Shown piece after piece: positions 37,964-46,559 of a DNA stretch of 64,000 nucleotides. Position 1 is the stretch's first letter, and every line of letters begins with the position of its first letter. Under the pieces are notes generated by a model. It did no database searches. It was given only the letters and a program-made list of their open reading frames with translations, and was not told the origin of the DNA. Made by a program: the position numbers and the translations under genes. Source of the stretch: Magnetospirillum sp. SS-4 (GTDB taxonomy: Bacteria; Pseudomonadota; Alphaproteobacteria; Rhodospirillales; Magnetospirillaceae); the NCBI RefSeq assembly GCF_902729425.1, contig NZ_CACVCH010000081.1:1-64000 (forward strand), read 5' to 3'.

Positions 37964-38435
37964 GCGGCGCGGCTTCGCCCCCATCGCCCTGGTTCTGGCC
38001 AGCCTGCTGCTGCTGCTGACATGGCTGGGCGGCCATGGTTGGGAACCCACCCTGGCCGTGGAAAGCTATGCCGTCGATTCCGCCGCCTTCACCGCCCGTT
38101 TCGAGGCGCAACTGGCGGCCCACGCCACTGGCGAGACCATCGGCACCATGTCGGTGGTGCGTCCGCCGCCCGGCGATGTGGTGGTGCGGGTCCGGCGCTG
38201 GGAATTCTCGCCGGCCCTTGAGCTTCGGCCGGGCCAAACCTACCGGCTGCACCTGCTGGCCGAGGACGTGGTGCATTCCGCCGCCATCGGCGATGCCGAG
38301 GAACTGCTGGTGCCGGGGGTGGTCAAGGTGGTCACCCTGGTCACGCCGCCGTCGGGGCGGGTGCGCATCCAGTGCGGCGAATATTGCGGTCTGGGCCACA
38401 CCAAGATGATCGGCAGCATCGAAATCGTCCGGTAA
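37956..38435 (+). CDS. Second CuA-containing subunit II
   Basis: The 159-residue protein has one N-terminal membrane helix and a cupredoxin domain. The CuA ligands H107, C140, E142, C144, H148 and M151 (CGEYCGLGHTKM) are complete. It is short, like the subunit II at 31301 and ba3-type ones. GGGGAGGG lies before the ATG, within the last codons of subunit I. It supplies electrons to the divergent subunit I. Confidence 0.9.
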   Translation: MTERRGFAPIALVLASLLLLLTWLGGHGWEPTLAVESYAVDSAAFTARFEAQLAAHATGETIGTMSVVRPPPGDVVVRVRRWEFSPALELRPGQTYRLHLLAEDVVHSAAIGDAEELLVPGVVKVVTLVTPPSGRVRIQCGEYCGLGHTKMIGSIEIVR

Positions 38436-38559
38436 CCTTCCAGCGGTCGGCGGCGAACCCTCGACAGGAACGTTTTGTCGGAAGGGACCGGAGATGGATT
38501 GCGCCGCCACGGTTTCCGGGCCATGGTTGCCTTCGGCGGGGAAGGAAGGCCATCGCGGC

Positions 38560-39138
38560 ATGACCGTAGCCGGAGATTCGGATTGGAGCGCCATGATGCG
38601 CGCCGCCCAGGGCGGCGACAGCCGCGCCTACGCCGCCCTGCTGACCGAGATCACCCCGGTGCTGCGCCGGGTGGTGCGGCGGCGCTGGGGCGGGTCCGGG
38701 TCGGCCGACGCCGAGGATGTGGTTCAGGACGTGCTGATATCGCTGCATTCGGTCCGCCATACCTATGACCCCGCCCGGCCGTTCATGCCCTGGCTGATGG
38801 CCATCGTCTCGTTCCGTCTCAAGGATGCTGGCCGCAAGGCGGCCCGCCGTTCGGTCCACGAGCGTTCGGAATGGAGCCTGGAGCACGGCCTGCCCGACGC
38901 CGCCGCCGAACCGGCGCCGGAAAGTCCGGGTGATTCCGAGGAACTGAGGCGCGCCATCGCCAGCCTGCCGGACGGGCAGCGCCGCGCCATCGAACTGATG
39001 AAGCTGGAGGAACATTCGCTGAAGGAGGCCGCCGCCGTCACCGGCATGAGCGTCGGGGCGCTGAAGGTGGCGGTTCACCGGGGATTGAAGACCTTGCGCG
39101 CGGTCCTGGCGGGAGGAAAGCATGACCGGAACCGATGA
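38560..39138 (+). CDS. ECF-type RNA polymerase sigma factor
   Basis: The 192-residue protein has region 2 (ADAEDVVQDVLISLHSVRHTY, RPFMPWLMAIVSFRLKD) and region 4 (LPDGQRRAIELMKLEEHSLKEAAAVTGMS). It is of the type that is paired with NrsF (DUF1109) anti-sigma factors, as in Caulobacter SigF. The ATG at 38560 has AAGG upstream; the frame is open to 38494. It overlaps the anti-sigma gene, and follows the CuA gene by 124 bp. Confidence 0.92.
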   Translation: MTVAGDSDWSAMMRAAQGGDSRAYAALLTEITPVLRRVVRRRWGGSGSADAEDVVQDVLISLHSVRHTYDPARPFMPWLMAIVSFRLKDAGRKAARRSVHERSEWSLEHGLPDAAAEPAPESPGDSEELRRAIASLPDGQRRAIELMKLEEHSLKEAAAVTGMSVGALKVAVHRGLKTLRAVLAGGKHDRNR

Positions 39139-39763
39139 TCTGATCCGTCGTCTGGCCGAACGCGCGGTTCCGGTGCGACGCCTGCGTCCGCCCCTGATGC
39201 GGGCGGCCCTGTGGCTGGCGGTGGTGGTTCCGGCCCTTCTTGGCGTCGCCCTGGTCATGGGGCCGCGTGTCGATCTGGCCGGGCATCTGGCCGAGCCGTC
39301 GGCGCTCTTGACCCTGGGCGCCGGCCTCGTCACCGCGTTCTGCGCCGCCGCCGCCGCGCTGGCCCTGGGGATTCCGGGGCTGTCGCCGGGCTGGGCCTTG
39401 CTGCCGCTGCCGCCGATGCTGGTTTGGCTGGCCGGGTTCGGCCGCCAATGCGTTCTGGAATGGCTGGGGCTGGTCGAGGGCAGCCGTCTTGGCCTGCCTC
39501 ATCCGGAATGCCTGCCCGATATCGTGGTGATGACCGCGGTTCCCACCGTCGTCATGGTGATGATGGTGCGCCGCGGCGCCTGGCTGCGGCCGCGCCTGGC
39601 CCTGGCCATGGGGGGACTGGCGGTGGCGGCCCTGACCAATTCCGCCCTCGGCCTGATCCATCCCGACGACGCCGGCCTGCTGGTGCTTCTGGTCCAGTTC
39701 GCCGTCCTGGCGTCGCTGGCGGCGGTGCTGGGCAGGACGCCGCCGATCCGGTCGATTCCTTGA
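39122..39763 (+). CDS. NrsF/DUF1109-type membrane anti-sigma factor
   Basis: The 213-residue protein has six membrane helices and the layout of DUF1109/NrsF, including cysteines in FGRQCVLEW and LPHPECLPD. In the Caulobacter protein such cysteines take part in sensing redox-active metals. It should hold the upstream ECF sigma factor inactive at the membrane. GGGAGGAAAG precedes the ATG, inside the sigma gene. Confidence 0.88.
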   Translation: MTGTDDLIRRLAERAVPVRRLRPPLMRAALWLAVVVPALLGVALVMGPRVDLAGHLAEPSALLTLGAGLVTAFCAAAAALALGIPGLSPGWALLPLPPMLVWLAGFGRQCVLEWLGLVEGSRLGLPHPECLPDIVVMTAVPTVVMVMMVRRGAWLRPRLALAMGGLAVAALTNSALGLIHPDDAGLLVLLVQFAVLASLAAVLGRTPPIRSIP

Positions 39764-39816
39764 CGAACCCTTTCGCGGGTGGGAAGATTTTCTTCTTATA
39801 ACCTGCGGGAGGTTCC

Positions 39817-41184
39817 ATGGTCGCCAAGAAGCCCGAGACCGTCGCCAAGGCCCTGGGGCTGCGGCCGGATTTCGTCTGGGGGGTGTCGACCTCGGCCTAT
39901 CAGGTCGAGGGCGCGGTCAAGGAGGACGGGCGCGGCCCCAGCATCTGGGATATCCGTTGCCGCCTGCAAGGCGGCGTGTGGAACGGCGCCACCGGCGACG
40001 TCGCCTGCGACCATTACCACCGCTGGCCGGAAGACGTGGCGCTGATGAGGGAAATCGGCGTCGGCGCCTATCGCTTTTCCCTGGCATGGCCGCGCCTCCA
40101 GCCCAGGGGACGGGGGGCGGTCAACCAGCCCGGCCTCGACTTTTATGACCGCCTGATCGACGGCCTGCTGGAGGCCGGGATCGAGCCCTGGGTCTGTCTC
40201 TACCACTGGGATCTGCCCCAGGCGCTGGATGATCTCGGCGGCTGGACCAACCGCGACTGCGCCGGCTGGTTCGCCGATTACGCCGTGGTGGCGGCCAAGC
40301 GCTATGGCGACCGGGTCAAGCACTGGGCCACCTTCAACGAATTCTCGGTGTTCACAATGTTCGGCTACGCCATCGACTGGGCCGCGCCGGGGGTGACCGA
40401 CCGTTCGGCCCACATGAAGGCCATCCACCATGTCAATCTGGCCCATGGGCTGGGAGTCGACGTGGTGCGCGACCATGTGGCGGGCGCCTCCATCGGCGCC
40501 ATCCACAATCGCCAGATCGTGCGCCCCGAGGGCGGGCTGGAGGAGAACGTGGCGGCGGCGGAACTGCTGTCGGCCCACTGGAATCTGGTCTTCGTCGACC
40601 CGCAGCATCTCGGCTATTATCCGGCCATCGTCATCAACGACATGGAACCCCACGTCAGGGCCGGCGACATGGCCCGCATCTGCCGGCCCACCGACTGGAT
40701 CGGCCTCAATCACTACGGTCCCATCTACGCCAAGGCCGATCCCGCCACCACCTGGGGGTACGGCTGGGGGGCGCCACCCGAATCGGCCAACCATCCCGAA
40801 GTGGGCTGGCCGATCTTTCCCGAGGTGTTCCGGGACGAATTGCTGGAACTGACCCGACGCTACAAGATGCCGATCTTCGTCACCGAGAACGGTTGCGGCG
40901 GCGGCAAGGGCAGCGACGAGCCCGATGGGGCCGGCGAGGTCAAGGACACCCACCGCATCGCCTATTTCCGGGAATACATCAAGGCCATGCGCGACGCGGC
41001 GGCGGCCGGGGCCGATATCCGCGGCTATTTCGTCTGGTCGCTGCTGGACAATTTCGAGTGGGGCTCGGGCTACGGCCCCCGCTTCGGTCTGCTGCACGTG
41101 GATTTCGGGACCCAGAAGCGGACCTTGAAGAATTCCGGCAAGTGGTACCGGGACCTGATCGCCGGCAGGCATAAGGGGGAGTAG
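39817..41184 (+). CDS. GH1 family beta-glucosidase
   Basis: The 455-residue protein is a complete GH1 enzyme: FVWGVSTSAYQVEGA at the start, acid/base E175 in TFNEF, nucleophile E357 in FVTENGC, and GYFVWSLLDNFEWGSGY near the end. There is no signal peptide, so it acts in the cytoplasm on imported beta-glucosides or similar. GGGAGG precedes the ATG. A single gene. Confidence 0.96.
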   Translation: MVAKKPETVAKALGLRPDFVWGVSTSAYQVEGAVKEDGRGPSIWDIRCRLQGGVWNGATGDVACDHYHRWPEDVALMREIGVGAYRFSLAWPRLQPRGRGAVNQPGLDFYDRLIDGLLEAGIEPWVCLYHWDLPQALDDLGGWTNRDCAGWFADYAVVAAKRYGDRVKHWATFNEFSVFTMFGYAIDWAAPGVTDRSAHMKAIHHVNLAHGLGVDVVRDHVAGASIGAIHNRQIVRPEGGLEENVAAAELLSAHWNLVFVDPQHLGYYPAIVINDMEPHVRAGDMARICRPTDWIGLNHYGPIYAKADPATTWGYGWGAPPESANHPEVGWPIFPEVFRDELLELTRRYKMPIFVTENGCGGGKGSDEPDGAGEVKDTHRIAYFREYIKAMRDAAAAGADIRGYFVWSLLDNFEWGSGYGPRFGLLHVDFGTQKRTLKNSGKWYRDLIAGRHKGE

Positions 41185-41200
41185 TCCTCCCCCCCCTATG
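41169..41200. terminator. Possible bidirectional terminator between convergent genes
   Basis: GGGGGAG (41175-41181) pairs with CTCCCCC (41187-41193), flanked by GCAT/ATGC. It overlaps the stop of the GH1 gene and lies 8 bp from the end of the DUF4189 gene. There is no real T tract. Confidence 0.4.
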
Positions 41201-41207
41201 CGTCGTC

Positions 41208-41567
41208 CTACTGGCAGTCGGAAACCACGATCCGGCAACCGCTGCCGCAGGCTTCCAGGGCGTTGGCCTTGGCCTCGCTCTCGCTGCTGCCCCAACCGGT
41301 GCCGGAATAGTCCTTGGACGCGGCATAGGCGCCGCAGGTGTCGTAGCGCACCGCCACCTTGCAACCGGTATTCCCGGCCTTCCTGCATTCGTTCATGGCG
41401 TCCCTGGCCGCCTCTTCCCTGGTGCTGCCGCTGCCGACGCCGTAGCCGACCTCGCTTGCCTTCGAGCCCTGTTCGTCATCGACCGCGATGGCTCCGGCGG
41501 CAAGGGCGCCACCGGCGGAAAGGCCGATCGCGATGGCGAGGCTGAAGGCCAATATCGTGCGTTTCAT
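41208..41567 (-). CDS. DUF4189-type secreted protein
   Basis: The 119-residue product has a signal peptide (MKRTILAFSLAIAIGLSAGG, cut after ALA) and two similar halves with EEAARDAMNECRKAG and SEAKANALEACGSG, each with paired cysteines, typical of DUF4189. Function unknown. The ATG at 41567 has GGGGA 7 bases upstream and is preferred to the ATG at 41573. Confidence 0.85.
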   Translation of the reverse strand: MKRTILAFSLAIAIGLSAGGALAAGAIAVDDEQGSKASEVGYGVGSGSTREEAARDAMNECRKAGNTGCKVAVRYDTCGAYAASKDYSGTGWGSSESEAKANALEACGSGCRIVVSDCQ

Positions 41568-41727
41568 CGTCATTCCCCACTTTGGCAATTAAATAATTAC
41601 AGAGGATAGGCGCGAATTCGGAATTGGGAAATCTGAATCTTGGGGCTGCGGCCAAGGCGCGATCCGCTCTTGCAAGCCGGCGGGGGCGGGAGCAAGTTTG
41701 AGGTGTGGAACCGGTCGTGGAGGAGAC

Positions 41728-42243
41728 GTGAGCGCCTTCCGGAAAATGCTGCTGGCGGCCTTGTTCGTCGTGGTGGCGGGGATATCTTCCTGGCTGCGGT
41801 TCGGCGACCCCCAGGCGCTGATGCAGTGGTGGCGGAATCGCCCGCCCCCGGCGCCGGTCGCCGCTCCGGCCGCCCCGCAAGACGAATCGCTGCCGGTCCA
41901 TGTCGGCTATTCCGGCGGCGCCGCCGCTTCCGGCGACGCCCTGATGGTCCTGCATTTCCGGAGGGCTGACGGCGCCGAGGAGGCCATGGCCAGCGTCGCC
42001 GCCAAGGTGTACGGCCCCGACGGAATCCTGCGCAAGGAGGTTTCGGCCTGGGCCGCCTTCCGCCGCGAGACTCCGGCCGGTGCTTCGCTGGCCCGCGTCG
42101 CGGTCGGCAGCTTTCCCCCCGGCAGCTACCGGGTCGTGGTCGATGTGGGATCGAAGCAGCCGCTGGGCATCCGCCGGGCGGCCCTGGAACTGGCCGTCGG
42201 CGGCGCCGAGCCGGTCTGGGCGGAGCTTGGCAAGGCGAGGTAG
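41728..42243 (+). CDS. Membrane-anchored hypothetical protein
   Basis: The 171-residue product has one N-terminal membrane helix (MLLAALFVVVAGISSWL), a Pro/Ala-rich linker and a beta-sandwich-like domain (ALMVLHFRRADGAEEAMA, SYRVVVDVGS). The GTG at 41728 has GGAGGAG just upstream and is preferred to an earlier ATG at 41698. No family is recognised. Confidence 0.65.
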   Translation: MSAFRKMLLAALFVVVAGISSWLRFGDPQALMQWWRNRPPPAPVAAPAAPQDESLPVHVGYSGGAAASGDALMVLHFRRADGAEEAMASVAAKVYGPDGILRKEVSAWAAFRRETPAGASLARVAVGSFPPGSYRVVVDVGSKQPLGIRRAALELAVGGAEPVWAELGKAR

Positions 42244-42259
42244 CCGACGCCGGCCGTGC

Positions 42260-42757
42260 CTATCCCTGTCCCAGGCGGCAATAGCCGACGATGAAATCCG
42301 ATATGCCGGCGACATCGTCGCGATGGAAGCGCGGCAAGGCGACGTGCGGAACGGGGAGGTCGGACGCCATGGCCACCACCGACGGTTCCGACGGCGCCAA
42401 CATGGGCTTGCCGAGATCGGGCGCCCAGACTTCCAGCTTGGGATGCGGCGCCCACTTGAATCCCTCGATCAGCAGCAGGTCGATGCCGGCGAAGCGTGTC
42501 GTCAGTTGGTCGAGCGGCGGTTCCTCGGCGCCGTGGAATTCATTGATGAGGGCAAATCGGCGCGGTGAGGCCATCATCACCTCGCTTGCCCCCGCCGCGG
42601 CCAGTGTCCGGCTTTCATCGTCGCCGACCGCCGGATTGTGATGGGTGTGCTTGATGGTGGCGACCTCGATACCCCGGCCGGTCAGGGCCGGAATCAGGCG
42701 GACCAGCAAGGTGGTCTTGCCGCTGCCGCTCCAGCCGGCGATTCCGAAGATCTTCAT
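42260..42757 (-). CDS. mobB: Molybdopterin-guanine dinucleotide biosynthesis protein MobB
   Basis: The 165-residue protein has the P-loop GWSGSGKTTLLVRLI, VATIKHTHH and LLLIEGFKWAPHPKLEVW, typical of MobB, a GTP-binding helper in Mo-bis-MGD cofactor synthesis. That cofactor is needed by nitrate reductase and formate dehydrogenase. The ATG at 42757 lies 20 bp after the prfB stop, so it is probably cotranscribed. Confidence 0.93.
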   Translation of the reverse strand: MKIFGIAGWSGSGKTTLLVRLIPALTGRGIEVATIKHTHHNPAVGDDESRTLAAAGASEVMMASPRRFALINEFHGAEEPPLDQLTTRFAGIDLLLIEGFKWAPHPKLEVWAPDLGKPMLAPSEPSVVAMASDLPVPHVALPRFHRDDVAGISDFIVGYCRLGQG

Positions 42758-42776
42758 GGCCGGTCCTGGGTGGGGA

Positions 42777-43895
42777 TCATCCCTTGCCGCCGGCGTCGCC
42801 CTTGATGCGGCTGGCCAGCGAGGCGGCGAGGAACTGGTCGAGGTCGCCGTCCAGCACGCCCTGGGAATCCGAGGTTTCCACGTTGGTCCGCAGGTCCTTG
42901 ACCATCTGGTAGGGTTGCAGCACGTAGGAGCGGATCTGGTGGCCCCAGCCAATGTCGGTCTTCTGGTCTTCCAGCGCCTGGGCGGCGGCCTCGCGCTTTT
43001 GCAGTTCGGCCTCGTACATGCGGGCGCGCAGCATGTCCCAGGCCCTGGCCCGGTTCTGGTGCTGCGAGCGTTCCATCTGGCAGGCGGCGACGATGCCGGT
43101 GGGAATGTGGGTGATGCGCACCGCCGAATCGGTCTTGTTGATGTGCTGGCCGCCGGCGCCGGAGGCGCGGTAGGTGTCGATGCGGCATTCGCTTTCGTTG
43201 ATCTGGATCTCGATGGTGTCGTCGATCACCGGATAGACCCACACCGACGAGAAGCTGGTGTGACGCCGCGCCGCGCTGTCATAGGGCGAGATGCGCACCA
43301 GCCGGTGGACGCCGCTCTCGGTCTTCAGCCAGCCATAGGCATTGTGGCCCGAGACGCGGATGGTGGCCGACTTGATGCCGGCGGCCTCGCCCTCGCTCTC
43401 CTCCAGCCAGTCGACCTTGTAGCCGTGCTGTTCGGCCCAGCGGGTGTACATGCGCAGCAGCATCTCGGCCCAGTCCTGGGACTCGGTGCCGCCGGCGCCG
43501 GCGTTGATTTCCAGGTAGCAGTCGTTGTGGTCGGCCTCGCCCGACAGCAGGGTCTCCAGCTCCATCTTGGCGGCATGGTCGCGGATGGCGCGGATCTGCG
43601 CCTCGGCGTCGTCGACCACGTCCCGGTCGCCTTCGGCCTCGCCCAGCTCGATGAGGTCCAGCAGGTCGGCCAGGTCGCGCTCGGCGGCGCGGATGCCGGA
43701 GATGGCGGTCTCCAGTTCGGTGCGCTCGCGCATGATCTTCTGGGCGGCGGCGGCGTCGTTCCACAGATCGGGGTTCTCGGCCGAGGCGTTGAGCTCGTCA
43801 AGCCGCATCAGCGCCGCGTCCCAGTCGAGATGGCGCTTCACCAGGGCGACGGAACGTCCGATATCCTGGGCGAGCGTTTCGATCTCTGCCCGCAT
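42777..43895 (-). CDS. prfB: Peptide chain release factor 2
   Basis: The 372-residue protein has [22 protein letters not shown] with the GGQ loop for peptidyl-tRNA hydrolysis, and [13 protein letters not shown] at the codon-recognition site, where E. coli has SPF. It reads UGA and UAA. The gene is one uninterrupted frame: the programmed +1 frameshift near codon 25 found in many bacteria is absent. AAGGGGA lies 6 bases before the ATG at 43895; an ATG at 43901 is too close to it. Confidence 0.96.
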   Translation of the reverse strand: MRAEIETLAQDIGRSVALVKRHLDWDAALMRLDELNASAENPDLWNDAAAAQKIMRERTELETAISGIRAAERDLADLLDLIELGEAEGDRDVVDDAEAQIRAIRDHAAKMELETLLSGEADHNDCYLEINAGAGGTESQDWAEMLLRMYTRWAEQHGYKVDWLEESEGEAAGIKSATIRVSGHNAYGWLKTESGVHRLVRISPYDSAARRHTSFSSVWVYPVIDDTIEIQINESECRIDTYRASGAGGQHINKTDSAVRITHIPTGIVAACQMERSQHQNRARAWDMLRARMYEAELQKREAAAQALEDQKTDIGWGHQIRSYVLQPYQMVKDLRTNVETSDSQGVLDGDLDQFLAASLASRIKGDAGGKG

Positions 43896-43959
43896 GATCA
43901 TTCCCCTTGAATGCGTGGAGGAGCCTTTTTAAGGAAGTCGGCTGGGGGAGGCAACCCTA

Positions 43960-46482
43960 CTAATACAATCCCCCCGCCGACGGCGCCGGGCCGGCCGGCT
44001 GGGGCGGCGGGGCGCCGGTCCCGGCAGGGCGGGGGGCGGAGGGATCGGCCGGGGCGGCGGCGCCCTCCTCGGCGTTGAGATAGGGCGCGAAGCTGAAGCC
44101 GGAATCGGCGCTGCCCGACCCCTCCAGCACGTCTTCCTCGTCGCTGGGCATGGGATCGTTGCTCTTGAACGCCTCGTAGATGGCCTTGGCCTCGCCGGGC
44201 ATGGCCGGCTTGCCGGTCGAGGCGTTGACCCGGACCAGCCGCACCCCCGGCGGAACCCGGAACGGCGTCGGCGGCTTGTCCTTCAGGGCCTCGGCCATGA
44301 AGTCGCGGAAGATGGGCGCGGCGATGGAGCCGCCGGTTTCCTTGGGGCCCAGCGTCGCGGGGTCGTCGAAGCCGACGAACACCCCCACCGCCAGATCGGG
44401 CGAGAAGCCGACGAACCAGACGTCGTTGGAATCGTTGGAGGTGCCGGTCTTGCCGGCCAGCGGCTTGCCCACCGCCCGGACCGAGGTGCCGGTGCCGCGC
44501 TGGACCACGCCTTCCATGATGCTGACCATCTGGTAGGCCGAGACCGGGTCGACCAGCTGTTCGCGGATGTCGGGAAGGTGGGGCATGTCCTGGCCGCTGT
44601 AGCGCTGGGCCGAGCAGCCGTCGCAGAAGCGCAGGTCGTGGCTGAAGATGGTCTTGCCGTTGCGGTCCTGGATGCGGTCGATCAGGGTCGGGCGGATGCG
44701 CTTGCCGCCGTTGACCAGCATGGCGTAGGCGGCGGTCAGCTTCAGCGGCGTGGTCTCGCCGGCCCCCAGCGACATGGCCAACTGATGCGGCAGCTTGTCG
44801 TAGATGCCGAAGCGCTCGGCGTAATCGGCCACCTTTTCCATGGTGACGGCCTGGGCGAGGCGGACCGTCATCAGGTTGCGCGACTTCTCCAGTCCGACGC
44901 GAAGGGTGGTGGGGCCGAGGAAATCGTCATTGTAGTTCTTGGGCCGCCACAGCGGCAGGCCCGGCCCCTGGGGCAGGGCGATGGGGGCGTCCAGCACCAG
45001 CGAGGACGGCGTATAGCCGTTCTCCAGCGCCGCCAGATAGATGAAGGGCTTGAAGGACGAGCCCGGCTGGCGCAAGGCCTGGCTGGCCCGGTTGAACTGG
45101 CTCTTGCCGTAGGCCCAGCCCCCCACCATGGCCAGGACGCGGCCGGTATGGGGATCGATGGCCACCAGCGCCCCCTCGACCTTGGGAATCTGGCGCAGGG
45201 CAAAGGCCTTGCCGTCCTCGGCCTTGTCCGCCGCCTCGACCAGGATCACATCGCCCTGGCCCAGCACGTCGGAGGGACGGCGCGGCATCGGCCCGACCAT
45301 CTGTTTTTCCAGGGCCGGGCGGGCCCATTTCATCTCGGCGAATGGCAGCTTGCCGGTGCGGTTGCCCAGCAGGCCGAGGGTGGCCTCGTGGTCGTTGAGG
45401 CCGGTGACCACGGCGATTTCCCAGGTTTCCGGGGCGGCCGGCGGATGCGGCACCCCGGCCAGGAGCTGCGGCCAGTTGGGGGTGACGGGAATCCGGGTCA
45501 GCGGCCCGCGCCAGCCATGGCGGCGGTCGTAATTGGTCAGTCCCTGGCGCAGCAGCTTGGACCCCACCGCCTGGAGATGGGCGTCCATCGAGGCACGGAC
45601 CACCAGCCCGCCCTTGTACAGCGCGGTTTCGCCGAACTTGGCCTGAATCTCGCGCCGGATGTCCTCGGCGAAGTAGTCGGCGCCCTGGGTGGCCTGCATT
45701 TCCTTGCGGGTGCGAACCTCCAGTGGCATGGCGGTCATGGTCTGGTATTCGATCTGGCTGATGCGGCCATCCTCGTACATACGGCCGATCACCCAGTCGC
45801 GGCGCTCCTTGGCGGCGGCGTAGTTGCGGTGGGGGTTGTAGTTGTTGGGTGCCTTGGGCAGCGCCGCCAGATAGGCGGCCTCGTGGATGGACAATTCGTC
45901 CAGGCCCTTGTCGAAATAGTTGAGCGCGGCGGCGGCGACGCCGTACGAGCCGACCCCCAGATAGATTTCGTTCAGGTAGAGTTCGAGGATGTGATCCTTG
46001 GAGAAGGTCCGTTCGATGCGGAAGGCCAGGATGGCCTCCTTGACCTTGCGCTCGATGGAGACCTCGTTGGTCAGCAGGAAGTTCTTGGCGACCTGCTGGG
46101 TGATGGTCGAGGCGCCCACCGGCCGGCGGTCGCCGCCCATGCCGCGGTTGCGCAGGTTGACCACGATGGCGCGGGCGATGCCCACCGGATCGATGCCGGG
46201 ATGGCTGTAGAAGTTCTTGTCCTCGGCCGCCAGGAAGGCGTCCTTGATCACCTGCGGCATGGAATGCAGCGGCACGAACACCCGCTTCTCCACCGCGTAC
46301 TCGGCGACCAGACGGCCGTCGCCGCCATAGACGCGGGTGGTGATGGGCGGCTCGTAATGGGCCAACTGGTGGTAGTCGGGCAGGTCGCGGCCGAAATGCC
46401 AGAACACGAACACGATTCCGCCCGCCGCGATCACGCCCAGCAGGAGGAGAAACGAGAACAGCCCGACGAGGAAACGCAGCAT
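43960..46482 (-). CDS. mrcA: Penicillin-binding protein 1A
   Basis: The 840-residue class A PBP has an N-terminal membrane helix, a glycosyltransferase domain with EDKNFYSHPGID and the GASTITQQVAKN motif, an OB-like insert, and a transpeptidase domain with PGSSFKP (catalytic Ser and Lys), a SRN motif and KTGTSNDSND. It ends in a Pro/Ala-rich periplasmic tail. It polymerises and crosslinks peptidoglycan. It is followed by prfB 64 bp later. Confidence 0.96.
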   Translation of the reverse strand: MLRFLVGLFSFLLLLGVIAAGGIVFVFWHFGRDLPDYHQLAHYEPPITTRVYGGDGRLVAEYAVEKRVFVPLHSMPQVIKDAFLAAEDKNFYSHPGIDPVGIARAIVVNLRNRGMGGDRRPVGASTITQQVAKNFLLTNEVSIERKVKEAILAFRIERTFSKDHILELYLNEIYLGVGSYGVAAAALNYFDKGLDELSIHEAAYLAALPKAPNNYNPHRNYAAAKERRDWVIGRMYEDGRISQIEYQTMTAMPLEVRTRKEMQATQGADYFAEDIRREIQAKFGETALYKGGLVVRASMDAHLQAVGSKLLRQGLTNYDRRHGWRGPLTRIPVTPNWPQLLAGVPHPPAAPETWEIAVVTGLNDHEATLGLLGNRTGKLPFAEMKWARPALEKQMVGPMPRRPSDVLGQGDVILVEAADKAEDGKAFALRQIPKVEGALVAIDPHTGRVLAMVGGWAYGKSQFNRASQALRQPGSSFKPFIYLAALENGYTPSSLVLDAPIALPQGPGLPLWRPKNYNDDFLGPTTLRVGLEKSRNLMTVRLAQAVTMEKVADYAERFGIYDKLPHQLAMSLGAGETTPLKLTAAYAMLVNGGKRIRPTLIDRIQDRNGKTIFSHDLRFCDGCSAQRYSGQDMPHLPDIREQLVDPVSAYQMVSIMEGVVQRGTGTSVRAVGKPLAGKTGTSNDSNDVWFVGFSPDLAVGVFVGFDDPATLGPKETGGSIAAPIFRDFMAEALKDKPPTPFRVPPGVRLVRVNASTGKPAMPGEAKAIYEAFKSNDPMPSDEEDVLEGSGSADSGFSFAPYLNAEEGAAAPADPSAPRPAGTGAPPPQPAGPAPSAGGLY

Positions 46483-46559
46483 GGGGGGCAGGGTCCGGTT
46501 CCGTCCGGCAGGCCTTCGGCCGGATCATCGCCGGTGGTAGCGCCTTGGCCCGTTCCCCG

